Origin: Anaerobacillus alkalidiazotrophicus
GTDB taxonomy: Bacteria; Bacillota; Bacilli; Bacillales_H; Anaerobacillaceae
DNA length: 64,000 nt
NCBI RefSeq assembly: GCF_001866055.1
Contig: NZ_MLQS01000001.1
Location: 772,144 to 836,143, forward strand
Reading direction: 5' to 3'
Below the pieces are notes generated by a model, which worked only from the letters and a program-made list of their open reading frames with translations, ran no database searches and was not told where the DNA came from. Positions 17,805 to 27,419 of the stretch are shown piece by piece. The first letter of the stretch is position 1. Every line of letters begins with the position of its first letter. Made by a program: the position numbers and the translations under genes.

Positions 17805-17952
17805 GGGGCAAGTAAGACCCCCACCTCAAAACCTAAGAAAATCGAGAAGTTTAGGTGGGGGATAAACTGCCCCTAAAGGTCCGATAAGTTGAACTAACAA
17901 TCAGTGGGGGATGAAGGAAAACCCCCACTGATTGAAGTTCAGCTTTATACAT
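17805..17952 (-). repeat. Element P, left part, second copy with nested hairpins
   Basis: Two strong hairpins: an outer AAGGGGCA/TGCCCCT stem enclosing ACCCCCACCT/AGGTGGGGG, and ATCAGTGGGG/CCCCACTGAT. Read on the minus strand it lines up with 14890-14990. It occupies most of the 360-base gap upstream of the kinase. Confidence 0.55.
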
Positions 17953-18001
17953 TAGTGTTTATTTTTTCTAACAATTGATCTCTTACCATTCACAAAGTTA
18001 A

Positions 18002-18030
18002 TAAAAAGAGGCTACTAAAGCCTCTTTCAA
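18002..18030 (-). terminator. Terminator after the hydroxyacid dehydrogenase gene
   Basis: GAGGCTTTAGTAGCCTC followed on the minus strand by TTTTTATT, four bases after the stop codon. Confidence 0.8.
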
Positions 18031-18033
18031 ATC

Positions 18034-18909
18034 TCAATTGTATAATTTGTACAATGCTTGTGTTCCGCTATTTTCTTCTCCTCTTTCTGCTAATTGTTCA
18101 TATAACTGCTTGGCTAGCTTTAAACCTGGAGTTAATATGCCCATTTCCTCGGCTGATTGTAAAGCAATCGTCATATCTTTAATAAAATGTTTTACATAAA
18201 AACCAGGTTCAAAATCACCGTTAATCATTCTCGGCGCTAATTTACTCAATGAAAAGCTTCCTGCAGCACCTGTTTCAATCGTTTGTAATACTTTTTTAGG
18301 TGAAAGCCCTGCTTTTTCAGCATATACTATCGCTTCACAAACACCGATCATCGTTGGCGCAATCGCTATTTGGTTACACATTTTTGTATGTTGGCCCGAA
18401 CCAGCATTACCTTGATGAATGATGTTCTCCCCCATCTTTTCTAAAATTGGTAACACTTCCTGAAAGTCGTTTTCATCTCCACCAACCATAATTGCTAACT
18501 TTGCTAGCTTCGCCCCAACATCGCCCCCAGAAACAGGCGCATCTAGTGCGTGCATCTTTCGCCTTTTCGCCTCTTCATAAATTTTCACAGCCAATGAAGG
18601 GCTTGACGTCGTCATGTCAAGAAAGTAGGTTCCAGCCCTAGCGTGATTTAACAAACCATTTTCCCCTAAATAAACTTCTTCTACATCTTTTGGGTAACCA
18701 ACAATCGTAATAATGACGTTAGATACTTGAGCTACTTCTTTAACTGTGTCTTTCCACTTTGCTCCTTCTTCAATGAGTGATAGAGCTTTTTCTTTCGTAC
18801 GATTATAAACAACGACTTCATATCCTGCTTTCATTAGATGTGATGCCATGCTTCTCCCCATCACTCCTACTCCAATGAACCCGACAGTTGTGTTTTCTGA
18901 TAATGTCAT
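18034..18909 (-). CDS. NAD(P)-dependent beta-hydroxyacid dehydrogenase (3-hydroxyisobutyrate dehydrogenase family)
   Basis: A 291-residue oxidoreductase. A Rossmann nucleotide site opens the protein (TVGFIGVGVMGRSMASHL), followed by the family substrate motif LDAPVSGGDVGA near 120 and the catalytic Lys region GQHTKMCNQI near 170. Family members oxidise 3-hydroxyisobutyrate, tartronate semialdehyde, or similar short hydroxyacids, and the substrate cannot be decided here. The ATG at 18909 lies nine bases after AAAGGGG; an upstream in-frame TTG abuts that site. It is cotranscribed neither with ung nor the kinase in an obvious way. Confidence 0.8.
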   Translation of the reverse strand: MTLSENTTVGFIGVGVMGRSMASHLMKAGYEVVVYNRTKEKALSLIEEGAKWKDTVKEVAQVSNVIITIVGYPKDVEEVYLGENGLLNHARAGTYFLDMTTSSPSLAVKIYEEAKRRKMHALDAPVSGGDVGAKLAKLAIMVGGDENDFQEVLPILEKMGENIIHQGNAGSGQHTKMCNQIAIAPTMIGVCEAIVYAEKAGLSPKKVLQTIETGAAGSFSLSKLAPRMINGDFEPGFYVKHFIKDMTIALQSAEEMGILTPGLKLAKQLYEQLAERGEENSGTQALYKLYN

Positions 18910-18984
18910 AACATACAACCCCTTTTATTATATAAAAGCTTTATTTGCCGCAAAATGGCTCAGCTTTTTATCGATTTACGTAAT

Positions 18985-19659
18985 CTAACGCATTGGAATT
19001 TCCCAATCAATTTCAAGTTCACCAATTGACTTTAGATAAGCATTTGTTTTTGAAAAAGGTCGACTTCCAAAAAAACCTCTACTAGCAGAAAGAGGGCTTG
19101 GATGCGGAGATTCAATGATAAAATGGTGAGTTTCTGTGATGAGCTCCTTTTTCTTAGCAGCAAATTGACCCCAAAGAATAAAGACGACAGGTTTTTCTCG
19201 TTTGTTTAAACACATAATCACTGCGTCTGTAAACCTCTCCCAACCTAACCCTTTGTGTGAATTCGGTTTACCTTCTCTTACAGTGAGTACACTATTTAAG
19301 AGGAGCACCCCTTCGCTCGCCCACTTTTCCAAGTTTCCATGATTAGAAATTGGGATAGTAAGGTCTGCATGTAATTCTTTATAAATATTTTTCAAACTCG
19401 GTGGAGTTTTTACATCTAACTTTACAGAAAAGCTTAGCCCATGCGCTTGCCCTTGACCATGATATGGATCTTGTCCTAAAATGACAACCTTCGTTTTTTC
19501 AAATGGGGTATAATGTAATGCATTAAAAACTTCATTTTTGGGTGGAAAAATCGTATATGTTTCGTACTCACTTTTTAAACTTTCCATAAGCTGTATGTAA
19601 TATGGAAGTTGACATTGGTTGTATAATTTTTCTTGCCAATCATTTTTTAAACTAATCAT
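18985..19659 (-). CDS. ung: Uracil-DNA glycosylase, family 1
   Basis: Removes uracil from DNA, the first step of base-excision repair. The 224-residue product has the water-activating motif GQDPYHG at 62-68 (Asp64) and the DNA-intercalation motif HPSPLS at 185-190, plus the uracil-recognition Asn in [19 protein letters not shown]. Length is normal. It starts with AAAGGAAAG upstream and is divergent from the Nudix hydrolase gene, another genome-sanitation function; the two share a 100-base promoter region. Confidence 0.95.
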   Translation of the reverse strand: MISLKNDWQEKLYNQCQLPYYIQLMESLKSEYETYTIFPPKNEVFNALHYTPFEKTKVVILGQDPYHGQGQAHGLSFSVKLDVKTPPSLKNIYKELHADLTIPISNHGNLEKWASEGVLLLNSVLTVREGKPNSHKGLGWERFTDAVIMCLNKREKPVVFILWGQFAAKKKELITETHHFIIESPHPSPLSASRGFFGSRPFSKTNAYLKSIGELEIDWEIPMR

Positions 19660-19759
19660 TATTTGCTTTCCTTTACTTTGTACTCTCTATTGTTTATTCT
19701 ATGAAATTTTAAAGAAACCTTCAAATATTGCAAGAATACCAAAATTAAGAGGTGATGTT

Positions 19760-20152
19760 ATGATAAGGTCTGTTAACGTTGTAGGTGCTGTGATTGAAAA
19801 TCATAATGGTCAATTTCTCTGTGCCCTACGCTCTTCAAAAATGTCGATGCCAAATCTTTGGGAGTTTCCAGGAGGTAAAATTAAAGAGGGGGAGAAACCC
19901 GAAACTGCTCTTATTCGTGAAATAGTTGAAGAGCTTGGCTGTACAGTCAAAGTAGGCGAACTAGTTGCTTCTGTGGAGCACCAATATCCTGAAATAAAAG
20001 TAAACTTAAAAACTTTTAGAGCGATTATTCAAAATGGGCAACCTAAAGCACTAGAACATTCTGAATTGCGTTGGGTACCAAAAGACGAACTTGAAAAGTT
20101 AAACTGGGCACCTGCAGACATTCCGACGGTAAACAAACTAAAGGGAAGCTAA
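19760..20152 (+). CDS. Nudix hydrolase (MutT-like)
   Basis: A 130-residue Nudix hydrolase. The box GGKIKEGEKPETALIREIVE with EELG after it fits GX5EX7REUXEEXGU. The surrounding sequence (VVGAVIENHNGQFLCALRSS, LWEFPG, and a C-terminal LRWVPKDELEKLNWAPAD) is that of the MutT / CTP pyrophosphohydrolase subgroup, so 8-oxo-dGTP or methylated dCTP are plausible substrates. The ATG at 19760 follows AGAGGTGATG; the open frame extends upstream to 19619 but that part is antisense to ung and is not coding. Confidence 0.88.
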   Translation: MIRSVNVVGAVIENHNGQFLCALRSSKMSMPNLWEFPGGKIKEGEKPETALIREIVEELGCTVKVGELVASVEHQYPEIKVNLKTFRAIIQNGQPKALEHSELRWVPKDELEKLNWAPADIPTVNKLKGS

Positions 20153-20167
20153 CATGAGTTGCTTCCC
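20143..20167 (+). terminator. Weak terminator overlapping the Nudix gene end
   Basis: GGGAAGC and GCTTCCC pair across the stop codon, but no proper T-run follows. Confidence 0.35.
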
Positions 20168-20215
20168 TACCTTACTTATATTATAGACAAACATACTCTA
20201 TAGCTCAAAAGGTAA

Positions 20216-20566
20216 TTAATTAATTTCACTTACCTCTTGTTCAAACCACTGTTTAATGTCAGGGTGATCGTCAAAAGATACAACAACCGGTCTATAAGAG
20301 CGGCCAATTTGAAACAATTCATACTTGTTTCCTATTCTTGCGATACAAAAATTTTTAAATGGTGTTTGTAAAACTTGAGACGCATCTTTTCCAACTACAT
20401 GATAATAACCGTAGATTAAATCTAGATCCAAATCATCTAGCTTCCAATCATATGACTTTCTCTTCAATTCTTTTTTCGTTTTATTACCTTCTAGATGATT
20501 TTGTTTGAACAAGGGAAGATTACCAAATGTTTTCCACATTGAAGCTATAGGATTTTGTCTTTCCAT
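20216..20566 (-). CDS. Hypothetical protein, 116 residues
   Basis: I do not recognise the family. The N-terminal 40 residues are basic and likely flexible; the rest (DLIYGYYHVVGKDASQVLQT, FCIARIGNKYELFQIGRS) looks like a small alpha/beta domain without membrane segment, cysteine or catalytic motif. It stands alone between convergent and non-coding neighbours, and has a GGAG-type site upstream (TGAGGAGTGG). Confidence 0.6.
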   Translation of the reverse strand: MERQNPIASMWKTFGNLPLFKQNHLEGNKTKKELKRKSYDWKLDDLDLDLIYGYYHVVGKDASQVLQTPFKNFCIARIGNKYELFQIGRSYRPVVVSFDDHPDIKQWFEQEVSEIN

Positions 20567-20939
20567 ACTTTAAACCACTCCTCAAATTTTTTCATTTGAA
20601 AAATTAGGAACTAGAACGTTATCTTTGAATTCCATCCTACTTCATCAAAATATAAGTATTACTTACTTTCTCTAGGTGTTTTTGAAAGCGTTTTAAAATC
20701 AAGGCTATTCAGGAAGTCAAAGACTTGGTTACCTTCATTTTTCTCCTTTATCATAATTGTATTTCTTACTTTGAATTTTACTACAACCCCTTATTTTTAA
20801 AAGGGGAATCTGCGGTTAAATATTGACATTTGTTTTACGAATTATTGAAGCATTTTTATCCTATATTCCTACCCTAAAATCTTTGCCTCTATACTTAGTT
20901 TCTTTCATAAAGTTTGATTAACAATCATTATTTTTCAAA
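20567..20939. other. About 370-base region, no gene seen
   Basis: AT-rich sequence upstream of the hypothetical gene and downstream of the chemoreceptor terminator. A short CCCCTTATTTTTAAAAGGGG palindrome is the only structure noted. Confidence 0.4.
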
Positions 20940-20997
20940 AAAAGATGCCTAACTCACACATACAATTCAAAGAAATGTATGTGTGATGTTAGACACC
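20940..20997 (-). terminator. Terminator downstream of the first chemoreceptor
   Basis: On the minus strand TCACACATACA and TGTATGTGTGA, extended by CTAAC/GTTAG ends, are followed by CATCTTTTTTTG. It lies about 140 bases after the receptor stop codon. Confidence 0.7.
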
Positions 20998-21131
20998 CAA
21001 TACCTATTAATAATTTGAGAGAATTTCATCATTCGTTAATTGAGTGACACCAAATTATACTTGATGAAAACGCACCGTTTCAATTTGGTATCAATTTCAG
21101 TTGCATCAAGCCTACAATTAATTACAAAGTA

Positions 21132-23156
21132 TTAAACTTTAAACTTAGCAATAATCTCTTGTAAGCTTTGAGCTAAGTTTGATAACTCTTCGCTGGCTCG
21201 TGATATATCTTCAATAGATGCTGTTTGTTCTTCCATTGTTGCTGAAACCTCTTCAGTTGAAGCTGAATTTTCCTCAGCAATAGCAGAAAGGCTTTGTAAT
21301 GTATCTACGATATCATCTTTCATTTTGTCGATTTCTTGACTCGATCTATTTAAATTTTGAACAGCATTTTCTGCTTCTTTCATCGCATCTGAAATCGTTA
21401 CGTACTTTTGTTTCGTTTCCTTCACGCTTACTTCTTGTTCCTTTAATATTACAGAGACATTCCCCATCACTTTGACTGCATCGTTTGAATTAAGTTGCAA
21501 TTCCTTTACAACCTCATCAATAATTTTTGTAGAGTTCGATGATTGCTCTGCTAATTTACGAATTTCATCTGCAACTACCGAAAATCCTTTACCAGCTTCC
21601 CCAGCACGCGCTGCTTCAATTGCTGCATTTAATGCTAATAAGTTCGTTTGCTCTGCAATGGCTGCAATCACACTACTTGCTTCACCAATTTTTTTTGCAC
21701 TATCATTTGTTTTAAGAATTCCTGTTTCAACCTCTTTTGTTGCTTTAGAGCTTTCAACGGAAATATTCATTAAGTTGTCAATTTCAACTAAGCCTTCACC
21801 GACATGAATAAATACCTTTTCTGATGCTTCGTTTAGCTCTTTTAAGTATATTTGATCTTTGGCTACAGTATCCCCTAACAAGAATGCTTTTTCAGAACCT
21901 TCTTCCGTATTCAATGCTTGGCTAGATGCACCACTAGCTATTTCAGCAATTGTTTGTGCTATTTCCTCAACTGAACTTGCTGACTGCTGTGAAGTAGCTG
22001 TAAGCTGTTCTGATGAAGCTGAAACATTCTCAGCAGACTTCGTAATATCAACAATAACCGTTCTTAAATTATCTGTAATCGACTGCAAAGCGACTGATAG
22101 CTTACCGACTTCATCTCTTTTCTTACTTAAATTATCAGGTACATCTTTCGTTAAATCTAAATCTGCTACATGTTGAGAATGCTTAATGATTTTAATAATT
22201 GGAGAAGTAATTGATGAACCTATGAAAAAAGTAATGACAATACTAATAATAAAAATAATAACCGACACAAAAATTATTGCCCACTGTAACCTAGGTATGG
22301 CCCCTAAAACTTCGTCTTCTACAGCTGTTATAACTAAAGACCAATTCGTACCTTCAATCGGTGCAAACGCAACATATAAATGCTCACCATTATAACGGTA
22401 ATCATCTATTCCTCTTTTCTCATCTAGAATTCTAGAAAAAACATGAGCAACCTCTTGAAGAGATTCATCAACTCCTACTTCTTCTAGAGGATTAAATTGA
22501 CCGGTAACCATTTCTCGATTCGGGTGAGCCAAAATCGTTCCATTTTCGTTTATGATATAAGCATACCCTTGTTCGCCATAGCTCATCTCATCTACGATAT
22601 TGTTTAAAAAGTTGGCCTCTCCTACCGCTACTAAAACCCCAGTAATTTCGTTGTTAAAATACATGGGGACAGACTTTACGATAATCATGTCACCATTGTC
22701 ATCACGATTAACACTTATAGCAGGTGGCATAATTTGCCTTTGCCCTTGAAGTGAGTTTTGATAATACTCTCGTTCCTTCACATTTACAATTTCATTATTT
22801 ATTCCATAACTATCAGACAAATACAAATTTCCATTCAAATCGGCTACCCCAAGCCTTATATAATCACTTTCCTCCGCTTTTTCTAACAAAATAGCCATTT
22901 TTGAGGACAATTCTTCTTCGGGATTACTTAATACAGTTAAATTTGTTAACCCTTCTAAATAGCGAAATTCACCTTCAAAACGACTTTCCGTTAAAGAAGC
23001 TCCTTCGGAAACTAGTGATTGTAACGCCTCTTCCGCTTCTTCTACAATTAATTTACTAGCATTTCTTAACGTTAAAAATCCTGTAGAAATCGAAATTAAT
23101 AAAATTAACACTGAAAAATAAACGATTAGCCTTGTTTTAATACTTTTCATCTTCAA
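21132..23156 (-). CDS. Methyl-accepting chemotaxis protein, dCache sensor
   Basis: A 674-residue chemoreceptor. Membrane helix about 10-30, extracellular double-Cache domain 35-285 ([37 protein letters not shown]), membrane helix about 290-315, HAMP to about 370, then a long cytoplasmic signalling coiled coil. The hairpin tip [20 protein letters not shown] is canonical for binding CheW/CheA, and Q/E-rich segments such as [13 protein letters not shown] mark adaptation sites. Receptors of this domain order in bacilli sense amino acids or other small molecules; the ligand is not predictable. No che genes are adjacent. Confidence 0.92.
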   Translation of the reverse strand: MKMKSIKTRLIVYFSVLILLISISTGFLTLRNASKLIVEEAEEALQSLVSEGASLTESRFEGEFRYLEGLTNLTVLSNPEEELSSKMAILLEKAEESDYIRLGVADLNGNLYLSDSYGINNEIVNVKEREYYQNSLQGQRQIMPPAISVNRDDNGDMIIVKSVPMYFNNEITGVLVAVGEANFLNNIVDEMSYGEQGYAYIINENGTILAHPNREMVTGQFNPLEEVGVDESLQEVAHVFSRILDEKRGIDDYRYNGEHLYVAFAPIEGTNWSLVITAVEDEVLGAIPRLQWAIIFVSVIIFIISIVITFFIGSSITSPIIKIIKHSQHVADLDLTKDVPDNLSKKRDEVGKLSVALQSITDNLRTVIVDITKSAENVSASSEQLTATSQQSASSVEEIAQTIAEIASGASSQALNTEEGSEKAFLLGDTVAKDQIYLKELNEASEKVFIHVGEGLVEIDNLMNISVESSKATKEVETGILKTNDSAKKIGEASSVIAAIAEQTNLLALNAAIEAARAGEAGKGFSVVADEIRKLAEQSSNSTKIIDEVVKELQLNSNDAVKVMGNVSVILKEQEVSVKETKQKYVTISDAMKEAENAVQNLNRSSQEIDKMKDDIVDTLQSLSAIAEENSASTEEVSATMEEQTASIEDISRASEELSNLAQSLQEIIAKFKV

Positions 23157-23514
23157 AACCTACTTTCGCTAATAAATTCAATCACAGTTCTCTTTTTCAT
23201 TATATTTTAATAGAAAACAAGTTTCAACAGAGTCATTAGGGAAAAACTGGGTCAAACTCTTGATATTTGGATAATTTGATCTATTAAACAGAAATAAATT
23301 CTACATATCATGAAATTTACTACACGTTCAAATGTTATATCAGAATAACAAATGCGCTATAGTAGTTTAGCGTTACAATAGACCAAAGTCTACCTCAACA
23401 CCGCGTTTTAATATAGAAAATTAGAAGTGTACCACTCTATTAATCACAAAATAATACTTTTGTAATATCGACTTTCTTCTACAATTTTCACCAATCTTCG
23501 TAACAAATTCAATG
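23157..23514. other. Intergenic region upstream of the first chemoreceptor
   Basis: About 360 bases of AT-rich sequence with no gene, no repeat family member and no promoter that I can place with confidence. Confidence 0.4.
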
Positions 23515-23556
23515 AAAAAAACGAGTTCGGATATTTAATCCAAACTCGTTTTTTTA
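23515..23556. terminator. Terminator for glyS (bidirectional)
   Basis: AAAACGAGTT and AACTCGTTTT with A and T runs on both sides. It is separated from the glyS stop codon by two R1 units. Confidence 0.8.
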
Positions 23557-23570
23557 GCTTGCAGATTTCT

Positions 23571-23811
23571 TTGTCTAGCTTCAGTGCCTACGAGCTTGGT
23601 CTCTTCTCTACTTTTCGGAAGCCAAAAAACGGCTTCTGTCAAAGTAGCTCCAGCGACTCTCGCTCGTGATCAAGGCGCTTGCGCTTTTCTTTGGCTAGCT
23701 TCAGCGCCTACGAGCTCAGTCACTTCATTCCTTTTCGGAAGCCAAAAAGCGGCTTCTGTCAAAGGTCTTCCAGTGCCTCTCGCTCGTGATCAAGGCGCTT
23801 GCGCTTTTCTT
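23571..23811 (-). repeat. Two tandem R1-family units (about 120 bp each)
   Basis: Units 23571-23690 and 23691-23811 both run from GTCTAGCTTCAGTGCCTACG or a close variant to CAAGGCGCTTGCGCTTTTCT. They differ by a few substitutions. They sit directly after the glyS stop codon and before its terminator, so they would be transcribed in the glyS 3' untranslated region. Confidence 0.75.
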
Positions 23812-23812
23812 C

Positions 23813-25195
23813 TTAAAATTGGATTTTTTCTTCTAAGAAGCTTTTTAACTCGACGATTGGTACACGTGTTTGTTCCATTGTATCACGGTCACGTACTGTT
23901 ACCATTTGATCTGTTTCTGAATCAAAGTCATAGGTGATACAGAAAGGTGTCCCAATTTCATCATGACGGCGGTAGCGTTTCCCGATAGAACCAGCTTCAT
24001 CGTAATCAACCATGAAATATTTCGCAAGTTCACCAAATACTGAACGCGCGTTTTCAGATAATTTCTTTGATAAAGGAAGAATTGCGGCTTTGTAAGGTGC
24101 TAATGCTGGATGTAGTCGCATTACTGTTCGGCTCGTTCCATCTTCAAGAGCTTCTTCATCGTAAGCATCAACTAAGAAAGCTAATGTTACACGGTCTGCC
24201 CCTAATGAAGGCTCAATACAATACGGAATGTAACGCTCGTTTGTTTCTTGGTCAATGTATTGAAAGTCCTCACCGGAAAATTCCATGTGCTGTTTTAAGT
24301 CATAATCTGTACGGGAAGCTACACCCCAAAGCTCTCCCCAACCAAATGGGAATTTATATTCAAAGTCAGTTGTAGCGTTACTGTAATGAGAAAGCTCATC
24401 ATCCGAATGGTCACGCATACGTACATTTTCTTTTTTCATTCCAAGTCCATTTAACCATTTATCTGCTTCTTCTTTCCAGAAATCAAACCATTTTAACTCT
24501 TCACCAGGTTTACAGAAAAATTCAAGTTCCATTTGTTCAAACTCACGTGTACGGAACGTAAAGTTACCAGGTGTAATTTCATTACGAAAACTCTTACCAA
24601 TTTGGCAAATTCCAAATGGAAGCTTTTTACGCATCGTCCTTTGCACATTTTTAAAGTTGACAAAAATTCCTTGCGCTGTTTCTGGACGTAAAAAGATTTC
24701 GTTTGAACTCGATTCTGTTACACCTTGGAATGTTTTAAACATTAAGTTAAATTGACGAATTGACGTATAGTCTAGCTCTCCACATTCAGGACACGCAATT
24801 TCATGCTCTTGAATTAATTGTTCCATTTTTTCAAATGGTAGTCCGTCAACAACGATTTCCATTCCTTTTGCTTCAAGAGCATTTTCAATAATTTTATCAG
24901 CACGATGTCTTGCTTTACATTTTTTGCAGTCAATCATCGGGTCATTGAAGTTACCGATATGACCAGAAGCTTCCCAAGTTCTAGGATTCATTAAAATAGC
25001 TGCATCAAGACCAACATTGTATGGAGATTCTTGAACAAATTTTTGCCACCAAGCTTTTTTTACATTATTTTTTAATTCTGTTCCAAGCGGGCCGTAATCC
25101 CACGTATTAGCAAGACCTCCGTAAATCTCTGACCCAGGAAAAATAAATCCACGATGCTTTGCATGCGCAACAATTTGATCCATTGTTTTCGTCAT
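23813..25195 (-). CDS. glyS: Glycyl-tRNA synthetase, dimeric class II type
   Basis: A 460-residue class II synthetase of the alpha-2 type that charges tRNA-Gly. Family motifs: [20 protein letters not shown] with GPLG after it near the N-terminus, [35 protein letters not shown] (motif 2), and [14 protein letters not shown] (motif 3). A zinc-type cluster CKKCKARH plus CPECGELD lies in the insertion. It is preceded by a T-box leader (25285-25511) and a strong promoter, so expression rises when tRNA-Gly is uncharged. The tetrameric glyQ/glyS pair is not present in the window. Confidence 0.95.
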   Translation of the reverse strand: MTKTMDQIVAHAKHRGFIFPGSEIYGGLANTWDYGPLGTELKNNVKKAWWQKFVQESPYNVGLDAAILMNPRTWEASGHIGNFNDPMIDCKKCKARHRADKIIENALEAKGMEIVVDGLPFEKMEQLIQEHEIACPECGELDYTSIRQFNLMFKTFQGVTESSSNEIFLRPETAQGIFVNFKNVQRTMRKKLPFGICQIGKSFRNEITPGNFTFRTREFEQMELEFFCKPGEELKWFDFWKEEADKWLNGLGMKKENVRMRDHSDDELSHYSNATTDFEYKFPFGWGELWGVASRTDYDLKQHMEFSGEDFQYIDQETNERYIPYCIEPSLGADRVTLAFLVDAYDEEALEDGTSRTVMRLHPALAPYKAAILPLSKKLSENARSVFGELAKYFMVDYDEAGSIGKRYRRHDEIGTPFCITYDFDSETDQMVTVRDRDTMEQTRVPIVELKSFLEEKIQF

Positions 25196-25284
25196 TTTTA
25201 CTACACTCCCTAAATTATAAAATTTTTATTTTTTTATAAAGCCTAAATGATAAGACGTCTCTTCATCATATGCTTAAACATACG

Positions 25285-25511
25285 AAACACAAAAAGCTCT
25301 CGTCCCTAGGCTTTATTAGCCTAGGGACGAGAGCTTACTCCCGCGGTTCCACCCTAGTTGGCATGAGAAACTCCATACCCACTTTATCGTAAAAACTCCA
25401 GACTGCCGTTTCACTAAATCCCTTCACTAGGCTCACACCACCCCTAGCTCGCTAAAGAAGCTACTATTTAGCTACTATACGTCTATCAACGTTTGATATT
25501 CATTTAATTTG
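25285..25511 (-). promoter_or_regulatory. T-box riboswitch leader of glyS
   Basis: The diagnostic T-box sequence AGGGTGGAACCGCGGGAG is at 25339-25356. Downstream on the minus strand a long terminator stem (AGCTCTCGTCCCTAGGCT and complement, 25291-25336) is followed by TTTTTGTG. Upstream, a stem I region contains CTAGGGGTGGTGTGAGCCTAG, resembling the conserved stem I apical part. A GGC within AAACGGCAGTC may be part of the specifier loop for glycine, but I could not fold the leader, so the specifier is unproven. Confidence 0.93.
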
Positions 25512-25517
25512 TTGATT

Positions 25518-25547
25518 ATCATACCAAATTTTGAAAGCTTACGTCAA
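25518..25547 (-). promoter_or_regulatory. Sigma-A promoter of the glyS T-box transcript
   Basis: TTGACG (25542-25547) and TATGAT (25518-25523) are separated by 18 bases; transcription would begin near 25511. Confidence 0.75.
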
Positions 25548-25654
25548 ACTTATTTTGTCATTTTCTCTAAAAAATATACATTTGTCACAGTTTTTTCGAT
25601 ACATAACCTTTTTCTCTGTAAGAAAAAATAGTTAAGAGAAAGGAGATGAGACAA

Positions 25655-25831
25655 ATGGGTAGAGCAAGAAAACAAAAAGCACGTGACAAAAATAAACAAA
25701 GCTTACCACAAACTCCGAAAAAAGATATCGCCACTACTGACGATGATCTAGAGTTTGCTAAAGAGCTCGACGATCGCTACCAGTTCGAATCACAACCTGG
25801 TTTTGGGCCCCTTGGAGTAAACAGAAAATAA
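25655..25831 (+). CDS. YfhD-like small hydrophilic protein
   Basis: A 58-residue, highly charged protein: basic N-terminus MGRARKQKARDKNKQSLPQ, then an acidic DDDLEFAKELDD segment. The pattern (GR...RDKNK..LPQTPK...D.EF..EL.D) resembles the YfhD family of small bacillar proteins, some of which are spore-associated. It has no cysteine or membrane segment. The ATG at 25655 follows AAAGGAGATG at good distance. Function unknown. Confidence 0.6.
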   Translation: MGRARKQKARDKNKQSLPQTPKKDIATTDDDLEFAKELDDRYQFESQPGFGPLGVNRK

Positions 25832-25841
25832 GCTTTATGAT

Positions 25842-25959
25842 GGGGGTGTCCCAAAACAAAGTTTCAGACACCGTATCACAACTATATTTAGACGGATAAT
25901 AAAACTGAACCTATGTATAGTAGTATACTCGTGGTGTCTGACACTCTTGGGACACCCTC
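25842..25959. repeat. MITE-like repeat R2, copy 1 (118 bp)
   Basis: Ends GGGGTGTCCCAAAACAAAG and TGACACTCTTGGGACACCC are imperfect inverted repeats with a further TCAGACACC/GGTGTCTGA pair inside. A second full copy is at 39201-39320 and a shortened one at 42201-42248. Confidence 0.75.
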
Positions 25960-25963
25960 GTCT

Positions 25964-27415
25964 CTATTTTAGAAGGTCCCACTTTTTCACTGTACAAATA
26001 GTCGTACCGTTTTCTGCTTTAAATAAAAGTTCCTTGTCGTTTTGACTTGGGAAGATACGTGCAGTGAAGACTTCTTCACCCTCGTTTACGAACACCTCAA
26101 TTGAAGATGTATCTAAAAAGATGCGTAACTCCTTTAATTCAGATAGTTGGCATTGTCTTTTCTCTGTACCTTGTTTCGCATAGGAATTTCGCTCTAATGT
26201 TAAAGTTTGTTCATTAAAATCATAAATAAGTCGAGCTTCATTTCTAATGCTGATCTCAAAACTTTCCGCTGCATGATCTTTCATTTCAACGACTAATTCG
26301 ACTACATCGCCATTCACGTCAGCAAAACTTATACTTTCTTCTGAAATTTCCACTCCCGTATGAATCACACCATTTTTTCTTAGCTGTTTTAACTCTTCAG
26401 GTGGCTTTTGATATAGCTTTTCACCCTTTAGTACAAGCTCACGAGGAAGTGTCATCGCATGTACCCATTTATACTCAATCGTAGGCTGTTTATCTTCGTC
26501 TTGGTCAGGCACACCCATCCAAGCAAACATCAATCTACGACCTTTTTCATCAACAGTTGTTTGAGGTGCGTAAAATTCAAAACCGCGATCAAGTTCTATA
26601 AACTCTCCGTGTTCCATCTTTGCTGTTTCATAATTGAGCTTGCCAACAAAATAGCCAGATTGGTACACATTGTTATAAAGCATCCCTTCAGGCTCTAACC
26701 CTTGTGGAGAAACAACGAGCACCTCTTTATCTTCTAAACGAAATAGATCGGGACATTCCCACATGTAACCAAAATCACCTAACTGTTCACTGTGAGAACC
26801 TGTGATATCGCCAAGGCATCTCCAATCGTTCAAGTCCTTTGAGCTAAGTAAAGCAGCTTTCCCTTGTAAATCCATACTTTGAGCACCAACAATCATGTAC
26901 CATAGACCTTCATGCTGCCATACCTTTGGATCACGAAAATGAGGAGTGTAACCTTCAGGAAGATTGACAACAACACCTTTTTTCTCAAAATGGAACCCAT
27001 CTTCACTCTCAGCTAGACACTGATAGGTTTCACGATTTCCTTCTTCATCCTTTACATTACCTGTATAAAACAGCTTCATCTTCCCGTCAGCTTCTACCGC
27101 ACTCCCGGAATAACAGCCATTTTTATCGAACCAATCACTCGGTGTAAGGGCAATTTCATCATGTGTCCAATTAACAAGATCACTAGATGCATAATGACCC
27201 CAAAATTTAGCACCATGACCCGTATTAAAGGGATTCCATTGATAAAATAAATGATATACGCCTTTAAACTGAATAAAGCCATTAGGATCATTTAATAAAC
27301 CCACAGGTGCCATTAAGTGATATTGCAGTCGATGGTAATCACTTTCTACTTGATCTTTATACTTTTCTACTTCTTCATAGGCTTGAGATCGTAGTTGTAA
27401 ATCTTTATTTGTCAT
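25964..27415 (-). CDS. sacA: Sucrose-6-phosphate hydrolase (GH32)
   Basis: Cleaves imported sucrose-6-phosphate to glucose-6-phosphate and fructose in the cytoplasm. The 483-residue product has the GH32 nucleophile motif LLNDPNGF near 40, the RDPKV motif near 161 (transition-state Asp) and WECPDLF near 220 (acid/base Glu). A C-terminal beta-sandwich domain is present and there is no signal peptide. It starts four bases after the fructokinase stop, as the last gene of the sacP-fructokinase-sacA operon. Confidence 0.95.
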   Translation of the reverse strand: MTNKDLQLRSQAYEEVEKYKDQVESDYHRLQYHLMAPVGLLNDPNGFIQFKGVYHLFYQWNPFNTGHGAKFWGHYASSDLVNWTHDEIALTPSDWFDKNGCYSGSAVEADGKMKLFYTGNVKDEEGNRETYQCLAESEDGFHFEKKGVVVNLPEGYTPHFRDPKVWQHEGLWYMIVGAQSMDLQGKAALLSSKDLNDWRCLGDITGSHSEQLGDFGYMWECPDLFRLEDKEVLVVSPQGLEPEGMLYNNVYQSGYFVGKLNYETAKMEHGEFIELDRGFEFYAPQTTVDEKGRRLMFAWMGVPDQDEDKQPTIEYKWVHAMTLPRELVLKGEKLYQKPPEELKQLRKNGVIHTGVEISEESISFADVNGDVVELVVEMKDHAAESFEISIRNEARLIYDFNEQTLTLERNSYAKQGTEKRQCQLSELKELRIFLDTSSIEVFVNEGEEVFTARIFPSQNDKELLFKAENGTTICTVKKWDLLK

Positions 27416-27419
27416 ATCA

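Noticed and set aside
19619..19759. N-terminal extension of the Nudix hydrolase
   Set aside because: It is antisense to the ung start, lacks family similarity, and a good ribosome-binding site precedes the ATG at 19760.
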